From NCBI GenBank assembly GCA_022701365.1, contig JAKUHH010000284.1, positions 434,001-498,000 on the forward strand: a stretch of DNA of 64,000 nt. Direction: 5' to 3'. Both the position numbers and the translations under genes were made by a program. Shown one piece after another: positions 56,418 through 64,000 of the stretch. The notes under the pieces were generated by a model. That model was given only the letters and a program-made list of their open reading frames with translations. It made no database searches and was not told the DNA's origin. Origin of the DNA: Mycocentrospora acerina (taxonomy: Eukaryota; Ascomycota; Dothideomycetes; Pleosporales). Each line of letters begins with the position of its first letter. The first letter of the stretch is position 1.

Positions 56418-58324
56418 ATGCTTTCCTCCATTCGCTTTGCCATTGCGCTTCAAGCTTTTGGATTGGTTGCCGCTTTGCCCAATAACAATGCCACTCAATT
56501 GAACTACGACTTCGTGATTATTGGTGGTGGTGTAACGGGTCTGATTGTAGCGAACAGGCTAACTGAGAGCAAGAATAGTAAGCAATTCTATTTTCATGTA
56601 AACTTTTTCAAACCGTTGTACTGAAAGCCCACTTTTCAGAGACCGTCCTTGTCATCGAAGCCGGACGCGCAGATGACAATCCCAATATCCGCATGCCTTA
56701 TGGCGCAACCTATGCCCTAAATCAATCCCTCCTATGGCAGAACTACGTCTCCGACCCGGAGCCCGCTCTCGGAAATATGACCTGGAACACCCGTGTCGCT
56801 CAAGTTCTCGGCGGCGGTTCCATTGTTAATGGAATGGTATACGACCGTGGTTCTGCTGCCGACTACGACGCCTGGGAGGCTCTGGGTAACAAAGGCTGGG
56901 GTTGGGAAGGCATGTTCCCATTCTTCAAGAAGGGAACCAAATTCGTTGAGCCATCACAGGAGACTGCCGATGCGTATGGAATAACATGGGATTCAGAGGC
57001 GTATGGAGATGGGCCTCTAAGGGTTGGCTACCCAGATTTCCAGTTTGCGGACTTGAAAGATTACTTTGCCGCGTACAAGGGTGCAGGCACGCACATGGCT
57101 CGCGATGGTAATAGTGGTGACTCTTATGGTGTGTCCTGGTACCCGAACACTTTCGATCCCGCGACTGGAGAAAGAGATCATGCCAGAAACTCCTACTATG
57201 ATCCGGTCTCGTCGCGTTCCAACTTGAACGTCATGTTGGAGACGATTGCAACAGAACTTATTCTCGACGGTGGCAGGAATATCACTGCCCGTGGCGTAAA
57301 GGTCCTTGATAAGAAGACCGGTGTGACGAAGACTGTATACGCAAGGAACGAGGTTATTCTCGCTGCAGGCGCTGTCAACACAGCCAAGCTTCTGCAGCTT
57401 AGCGGTGTCGGTCCCAGATCGGTCCTTGAGGCTGCTGGCGTCGAGGTCAAGCTTGCACACGATGGTGTCGGAGCAAACTTCCAGGACCATCCTTATGGCG
57501 CTATTTCGTTCAACATCTCTAACATGAGCACACCCAACCCAACGTCATGGTTAAACCCGGAATTTAATGCGTCAGCATGGGAGCAGTACGAGGCCAACAA
57601 GACCGGTCCGTTGACCCAGGCGCGAGGAAATAGCATCGCCTTCATTCCTCTGCCCCAAGTTGCCCCCCAGGACTTCGACAACCTTGCTGCAGAAGTGCAG
57701 AATCAGACCACTAACGCCTACTTGCCTCCACTGTACAAGAACAGCACCAAACTGCTCAAGGGTGTGCAGGCACAGCGTAAAGTCCTCGCCAGCCTGTTCC
57801 AGAACCCCAAGGCTGGTATTGTTGAATACCCCGTTCCCGCAGCAGGCAACTTCGTAATGATCTCGATTCAAAAGCCGCTCTCACGTGGATCCATCACACT
57901 AAACCCAACCAATCCTCAAGGTCCCCCAAGAATTCTCTACAACGCACTCACGAATCCAATTGATAAATCCGTGATGGCCGCTTGCGTGCGCTATATCCGT
58001 ACCGTCTGGGCGCGTCCTGAACTTGAAAAGTTTTCGCCCGTGGAAACGGCTCCTGGCGCACAGTACACGAGCGATGAAGACGTAATCAACAAGATGATTG
58101 AGTCGAAGAGCTTTTCACCGTCGCTTGCACACCCGAGTGGGTCTTGTGCCATGATGCCGGAGGAGCTGGGCGGGTGTGTGAGTAATGAACTACTGTTTTA
58201 TGGAGTGATGAAGCTGTCGATTGTTGATGCTTCCATCTTGCCACTCGTTCCATCGCAGCATATCCAAAGTACAATGTATGCAGTGGGCGAGAAAGCTGCA
58301 CACATCATAGCAAGCAGGCATTAG
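56418..58324 (+). CDS. Secreted GMC oxidoreductase (choline dehydrogenase / aryl-alcohol oxidase-like)
   Basis: Exons 56418-56577 and 56640-58324 give 614 residues. A signal peptide (MLSSIRFAIALQAFGLVAAL) is followed by the FAD dinucleotide fold DFVIIGGGVTGLIVANRL and by VLVIEAGRADDNP across the splice. GMC signature 1 appears as RVAQVLGGGSIVNGMVYDRG and signature 2 as GAVNTAKLLQLSGVGP. The likely active-site pair is His551 (AHPSGSCAMM) and His594 (VPSQHIQSTMYAVGEKAA). Several N-glycosylation sites are seen. It should oxidise an alcohol or sugar with O2 or another acceptor outside the cell, producing H2O2 if it is an oxidase. The substrate is unknown. It shares an upstream region with the rhodopsin-like gene. 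Confidence 0.93.
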
Positions 58325-58751
58325 TCTTATTCTCTTTTAAAAACGTTTGATAATCGGGTTGTGTATATGGAAGCTTTTCCTATACAGGTGCTGTTCAGTT
58401 AGACATAGTCCATCAATATTGTCACCAGAAGGGAGTGCCTCACGGCTAACAAACAAATGTACTCTATTTGGCCGCAGGACTGTATGATGCGTATCTAGAA
58501 CCTCTATTTCGCCTATCGATTCATACATCATAGCTTAAATACACAAAAAATAAATATCACTCTGCCGTTAAAAAAGATACAAAGACATACGCCAAGTCCA
58601 AAATATTGCGCCAGTCCAGGGTTGCGCCAATTTAAATGCTGAAGAGAGGAAAACGCTGGGTATCTCATGAAAGAAAACAACGAGACGTCAGAAAAACCGA
58701 CTTCAGATCCAAGGTCCGTTCTCGTTGTCAAGAAAGTATTTCGACAGGCCG
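58325..58751. other. Intergenic, convergent 3' ends
   Basis: 427 bp between the GMC oxidoreductase and the Sec2-like gene with no supported feature. Confidence 0.55.
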
Positions 58752-59614
58752 TCACATCCCGAGAGGAGGAGTCAAGACCCCGGAAACTGCATCCAGTTCG
58801 CTCGATGCTGTTTTGTCAGGTTCTTCCAACATGACTTTGACACGTGCAACTCTGACGACCGCCTTCTCTAAACGCTCCAATCTCGCTGCCTTGTCCTTAT
58901 CTTTCTTCTCAAGCAACTCGATCCTCTCTTCTAGTTTCGCCCTTGCTCGACGCTCCTCGGCCACCATCTCGTTCGCCTGCGAAAATAGCTGCACGCTCAG
59001 CTCCTCGATCTCCAAGTCTACTGTACGTGCTCTGTCTTCTGCTTTTGTCCGTAGCGCGCGTTCGCGTTCCAGTTCGTTTAGGAGATCGAGGTCTGGGGTA
59101 GCTGACGGAGGGGGCGAAGGCAGCGAATTTGCATTATTGGGCGAAGGTTTTCGGGCGGTGAAGAAGGAGAAGCGTGATTGCGCCTGCGGTAGTGAATTTG
59201 CTGTTGTTTGTTGTGGATCGTTGGATAAAAGTTGTGAGGGTTCAAGAGTTGGGGCTGTGTAGGAACGGGGAAGCTTCATGAGGCTCGGGCCGCCTTCGAG
59301 AGCTCGTATCTGGCCTTCGTATTCGGCGTATCTGTGCACTATACTTTGTTAGTCGAGTCTCGACATGGGAAGCACATCACAAGCGAGTGTCGTGTGCGTG
59401 ACTTAGGCAACATACTCGCGGTGGTCGCCTTTTCTTTCAAGCACTGAACCTGCGCTTCCAACTCGGCAATTCTCTTCTTTGCATCTGCAAGGTCATGTAT
59501 GTCCAGAGGCACAACATCACCGCATGTGGGGCAGCTTTCCACCTCGCCGGAGGCGCGTTGCGTCGGCTTCGGGGGTACGCGCGGGGGTGCTTCTTCTGTG
59601 ACTGGTGTCTCCAT
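58752..59614 (-). CDS. Sec2-like Rab guanine-nucleotide exchange factor (coiled coil)
   Basis: Exons 59416-59614 and 58752-59338 give 261 residues; the intron splits the Met of AMHRYAEYEGQ. The N-terminal part has a CPTCGDVVPLDIHDLADAKK stretch with a Cys pair and a helix. The C-terminal part is a long charged coiled coil with LSVQLFSQANEMVAEERRAR, the core that binds Sec4-type Rabs in Sec2/Rabin8. It should activate a Rab in secretory vesicle transport to the hyphal tip. The protein is short compared with yeast Sec2 and has no long tail, in line with a Sec2-domain-only paralogue. Start at 59614 (METPVTEE) is the first ATG of the frame, so an extra upstream exon is possible. Confidence 0.8.
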
Positions 59615-60065
59615 CTCCCCGCTGTATTTTCTGGTACTCGAGATCAAGCACTATGTTTGTTGCCTCAGGTCTACGGTAGTGATGTTTGAGCGGTAATGAC
59701 TGTGAGGGGAGTGAGATCCCCTGTATTGCGAAATGCGTCGATTGTGTCGGTGATGTTGGCGAGAAAGACCGACAAGCGTTTCAGGATCGGCGCGTCCCTG
59801 CATGACACAGTTGGCACATCTATTTAAAGCTCGTTTAGTTCAGCCCTATGGCCTCTCACGTGCCATAATGTTACAGTGGACTGTGAGCCTCCCATCGACA
59901 AATACGCGCATACCCTGATCAATCTGGAACGGAAAGAAGCGCGTCGCAGACAAGAGCTCCGGCAGGCAATGTGGTAGGTAATGAGAAGGGAAAAAAACTG
60001 TACATTGATAAAAAACCAGCGCAAAGGTGGGTCCATGTGATATCCATGTTTACATTTTCATCCCA
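59615..60065. other. Intergenic: Sec2-like promoter and WD40 3' region
   Basis: 451 bp with no supported feature. Confidence 0.5.
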
Positions 60066-62895
60066 TCAGAGCATCTGCTCGACCTCACTCCCGCACCTCC
60101 CACAAACAAGATGCTTCTCTCCCGCCTCCCGAATCCGTATTTTGAAGTCCTCGGCCCCACACTTTCTACATGTCATCCCTGATTTGCCTTCATCTTTATC
60201 CACGCTCATCTCACTTGTCAGTTGACTGATCTGGCTAGCACTACTCATTCTTGCATTGAACGCTGGTCGCGCATGCTCCGAATCATCAATGGATAAGTCT
60301 GTTCTTTCCGAATTCAGGGTGTCAATAGTTTGTACGGTTCCCAAATGTAGTGGATCTGAGGATTTCAAACTCAAATTGGCTATTGATTTCCGCGGCGAGA
60401 CGCTGCGCGCACGACTCCGACGCACCGAACCATTGCCTGAGTCAAAACTTCCATGTGATATGCCTTGACGCCAATGCATAATGCGGTCGTCAGGTGGTTG
60501 TGTGGATATGGATTCTCTTCTCGAGCGACTTGTGCGAGAGAGAATGCTACTTGGTCGTCCCATTCCACGTTTGGAGAATAAGGATAAAGTTTCTAATGTG
60601 TCAATCATGCGCAGTCGTTTGGTGTATGCGCAGTCTTGTCTGAAGACTTTCAGAGAACCAGTATAGTCAGCTGTGACAATGATGCTGCCGCCTAAGTGAG
60701 CAGAGCGTGCAATGTAAGCCGGACTCTCGGGAGCTTTCCTAAGTGTTGTGTCTGCCGACGCGGGGCGGGTGGACTCGGCCTCCGTGGGAGCTTTTGAAGA
60801 GATCACCGATTCTGCACGAGAGACTAGTGTGACTGGTGGAGGATTGCAGAGATCGTATATGGGATCCTCAGAAGCACTAAGCAACTGCCTGGTTTGAGAC
60901 GGCGCAATAACGGTGCACGTTGTGATCGAGTTATGAGCCTCGAACATCTCCACCGGTCTCTGGTTCTTCTTATCACCTTCCGGAGTGGCTGTCGACCAAA
61001 TGTACGCCTTGCGATCTTCGCTTCCACAAATAATATGACCAGTACTGTCATCAAGGACTGCCCGTATTTGACTACAATTGTTCTCGTGACCACGAAATTT
61101 CATCTCCAAACTCTTATCCTTCAGATTGTAAACCCGAATTCGAGAATCGTTACTTGTAATCAATATCTTTACCTCCCCACCATCACTTCCGGGAGGCCAT
61201 TGCGTTGCTTGAATGCCCGTAATCTTGCTTCCTTTTGCATTCTGACCCCGCGTAGACTTGACATGGAGCTGCGCCTGCCATTTCAGTCCTTCTGTATCGT
61301 AAAACATGCAGAGACCATTTAACGTTCCAGCTATACATGTCTTCCCATCTGGTGTGAAGGACACAGCTGTAATCATATCCGGTACCGTGACTGAGAACGC
61401 GACATTTTTATCGGGTATGCTCCAGAGTCGAAGTTTCGTGTCCAGAGAGCCAGCAAGAAAGAACCGATCATCCGTGGGATGAAACTGTATAGATGGAACA
61501 AAATCCGAGTGCTTGAACGTGCAAAGGTTTTCGTTACGGCTAACGTGCCATAGTCGTACAGTTTTGTCCATAGAAGAGGACAGCAAAAAGTTATTCTAAC
61601 TCATTAATCATTGAAACCCTCACTTTGAGTGCGCAAAGACGTACCTTACTCCAACTTAGATCCAATATAGTAGACGTGTGTCCATGGTACTCACGGAAGA
61701 GTTTTTGTTGGAATACGGGTGCACTGAGATATTTAGTTTCTCCTCCGACCTCATGCGGCCCACTCTCATCATTTTCATGCGACCGGCGCTCCTCAGAACT
61801 TGAGATGACCGCCCAGACCCTGACAACTCTGTCTTGCCCGCCAGCAGCGAGGTATCTTCCGTCCTTGCTGAATTCTACGGCCCAGATAGGATTGTGTGTG
61901 GCTGCTGATCCCGATTGAGGCACTGAATTTGATCCAGCAGCTGGCGGGCTTTTCTTGTCTGATCCCGATCGAAGCTCTTGGGCCAAAAACACACGATCAA
62001 ATTTCTTGTCTTTTTTGAACTTTGTTCGCACTTTGATGTACGCCGGTGGTTGCGGGTACCTAGGGTGGAAGCTAAGGTTGGCGACGTATAGTTGCGCGTC
62101 CATACCCTCCGTTCGCAGGTCTTCAGCCTCATCACCATTTTCGCTCGTGACATCGGGGGCATCTTTCTTTTTGTTGCTGCCGATGAAGCGACTGAGAAAC
62201 GAAACGCCCTTCCTGTAGTGGGTTAGGATTCTGCCTTGAATTTGCTCCGCCTCAAATCGCATGCAACGATATACGATACGCGTATACGTACCGTACGAAT
62301 ACGAGAGTATGGGCAAAGCCCTAGACCGTGATTGGCCCAGGTTTTGCGCAGGGAAACAACGCAGGAACGAGTGCTCACTTTCTGTCTGCCTTGGATGCTG
62401 AACCCATATCACGCGGCATTTCCATGCTGTGCTTCTTGTCCATATGTCCCTCATTAGGCGATGTTGGCGAGTGGATCGAGGGGAGGTCTGCATTGTGCGA
62501 GCGCAACTTCTGGATGCCTGTTGACGTGGTCGTTCTGTGGAGAATTTGCTGCACACCAATTAGCTTCAATCTCGTGTACGAAGGTACCTTCTTGATATAT
62601 AAACCTGTGAGAGAGGATCTATGGCAGCCTCGGATGTTCTCCTCCCTTCGCTGCCGCTGCCATTCTGCGTATCATTGGACGGTGCAGGGGGGGCTGTGGG
62701 AGTTCGAAGCTTCGCAACGAGCTTTCCGTTCGTCAACGGCCCTATAGGGTTCAGAGTAAGCATTGTATGTGCTGGCGTATTGACGAGTAGCGTACCCTCT
62801 CCTTGGATTGTGTGTTTCCCCGTATCCTGCCTTTCGAGGGGAGTCGCTGCCCTGGCAAGTGGGTCTGTAACTTTAATCTTAGGCAAGTCTGCCAT
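60066..62895 (-). CDS. WD40 repeat protein, Dgr2/WDR44 type, with a C-terminal zinc-ribbon-like motif
   Basis: Exons 62605-62895, 62379-62548, 61645-62230 and 60066-61595 give 858 residues. The N-terminus is Pro/Thr-rich and disordered. KGVSFLSRFIGSNKKK marks the start of the conserved part, followed by WD blades from about residue 262: HNPIWAVEFSKDGRYLAAGG, REYHGHTSTILDLSWSK, SSSMDKTVRLWHVS and others. A Ser-rich region follows. The tail CRKCGAEDFKIRIREAGEKH, then LVCGRCGSEVEQML, contains two Cys-x2-Cys pairs that could bind zinc. Yeast Dgr2 (YKL121W) and human WDR44/Rabphilin-11-like proteins share this layout; the exact role here is unknown. The acceptor of exon 3 was set by frame: only the CAG before 62230 joins ADRK to ILTHYRKG. 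The long intron (148 bp) is unusual for this window. Confidence 0.86.
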
Positions 62896-64000
62896 GTTGC
62901 GAATTGGGCATGAAGCCTCGTCATGGGTAGACCTAGTCGCGACGCACTGCTACGAGACAGTTGAGACCCAGAAAAGGGGAACTCTGAGTTGCGCTGCAGG
63001 ATGAAAAGAAAATAAACAAGCTCTCCACGTCCTGCGATTGTTGTCGCGGCAGGCTCCGGAAGCAGGTAAAAGCGCCTTCCCTTCTTATCACTAGATTCAG
63101 ATTAATTTGAGAACTTTATGCGGTATGGCCTGTTAATCAACCTCTACCGCGACACATGATGTACCTGAGTACGGAACAGATTGGGATAGCTGAGTGATGG
63201 ATGCAGTAATGACGTAAAGTGGAAACTTCAGGTTCGCGACCAATCAAGAGCAGCTAAAATCCTCCTCCAAGCGCCAACATCCGCGTCTTGCGCCAACGCC
63301 TCCTTTCTCTGTTTTGCTCATGCAAAAGCTTTGCTTTCGGCTATCAGTTGTTCTCAAGTCTATATCTCTACGAGAACTGCGCATTGTTACCTCTTAAAAC
63401 GAAAGGCTGCCTACGACAAGGTGAAACACTGCTGCACGCATTCCAAGTTTGGCATATTACATGAAGTGTACATTTGCAAAGACACTGGGAAACCTTTGGA
63501 CATTCATATATTTAGTAGGTGGAAGCAAGTGTAGACGTGCCATTTCACTCTGTTCTTGCCCTTGTACCATCTTCCCCTTTCTCGTCTCCTCGAAGGTGAA
63601 CTCTTGCGACGGTTGCGAGTTCTGTAGCTACTAATTGGATTCATAGCATTCCTTGCTAAAGTATTGCAAATTCTCCAGAACAATAGCTCCCAATGATTTC
63701 CTTCTGGCTTTCGTGGCCTCAGGTAATGTTGCATTTGGCAAAATAAGTAGTTGAGAAGTCTAGGTACGAAGTGAGCTGGGTGGACGTTGTTGTTGCCCTG
63801 CAATCGTCTCCACCTCAAATACTATTGTATCGTCAGACTTCAGGACATTGAAATATCACATTACTCGAGGCCAATGTAGCCACTGAAATAGCTGGTAATA
63901 TTAGCAAAATGATAACACTGTACGAATGACTTGATATACAACATGGCGTGCCACACATTATGTATAGTATCTCAATACACCATCGAACATCGGGAAGTCA
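62896..64000. other. 1.1-kb right-edge region without a supported gene
   Basis: It contains the upstream region of the WD40 gene and then AT-richer DNA with frames of at most 127 codons and no domain features. A gene crossing the right edge was not seen. Confidence 0.5.

Overview
The window looks like nuclear DNA of a filamentous ascomycete (Pezizomycotina). The class Dothideomycetes, order Pleosporales, is my best guess, but that rests on gene style and not on a search. Supporting signs are short introns (mostly 45-120 bp) with GT..AG ends and CTGAC or CTAAC branch points, fungus-only families (Zn2Cys6 regulator, fungal rhodopsin-like 7TM protein, Sec2-type Rab GEF, Ste50 adaptor, HAM1-like protein) and many simple repeats between genes. 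I rebuilt 23 multi- or single-exon genes with consistent intron phases. There is also one gene tail at the left edge and one weak small-gene candidate. I saw no tRNA, rRNA, CRISPR array, transposon or biosynthetic cluster.

Left part (1-16 kb), mostly surface and regulatory genes: a gene tail, a HAM1-like protein with a Gly-Leu-Thr-Gly-Gln repeat tail (-), a large Thr-rich GPI-anchored wall protein with an 18-bp minisatellite (-), a possible small membrane protein (-), a transmembrane protein with an aspartic-protease fold that has lost its first catalytic Asp (+), and a Zn2Cys6 regulator (-).

Middle part (17-39 kb), mostly housekeeping: mitochondrial 3-hydroxyisobutyryl-CoA hydrolase (-) divergent from mitochondrial EF-Tu (+), an RFTS-domain chromatin-type protein (+), CDC48 (+), a SUS1/ENY2-like protein (-), STE50 (+), exosome CSL4 (-), TEM1/SPG1 GTPase (-) divergent from ribosome assembly factor RRB1 (+), and an SSU1/SLAC1-type anion transporter (-). 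The 27-40 kb stretch is full of microsatellites and has a 25-bp minisatellite at 33.8 kb.

Right part (40-64 kb): a membrane-anchored FAD oxidase of the BBE family (-), a two-PH-domain OPY1-like protein (-) divergent from the ribosome-maturation GTPase RIA1/EFL1 (+), a 2.5-kb stretch without a clear gene, an MFS sugar transporter (+), a fungal rhodopsin-like 7TM protein (-) divergent from a secreted GMC oxidoreductase (+), a Sec2-like Rab GEF (-) and a WD40 protein of the Dgr2/WDR44 type (-).

The genes do not form one pathway. Themes that recur are ribosome biogenesis (RRB1, RIA1), RNA and protein turnover (CSL4, CDC48), MAPK and septation signalling (STE50, TEM1) and cell-surface sensing. 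The most striking anomaly is intron 1 of RIA1/EFL1: its 3' end reads CG where AG is expected, and no canonical alternative restores the frame.
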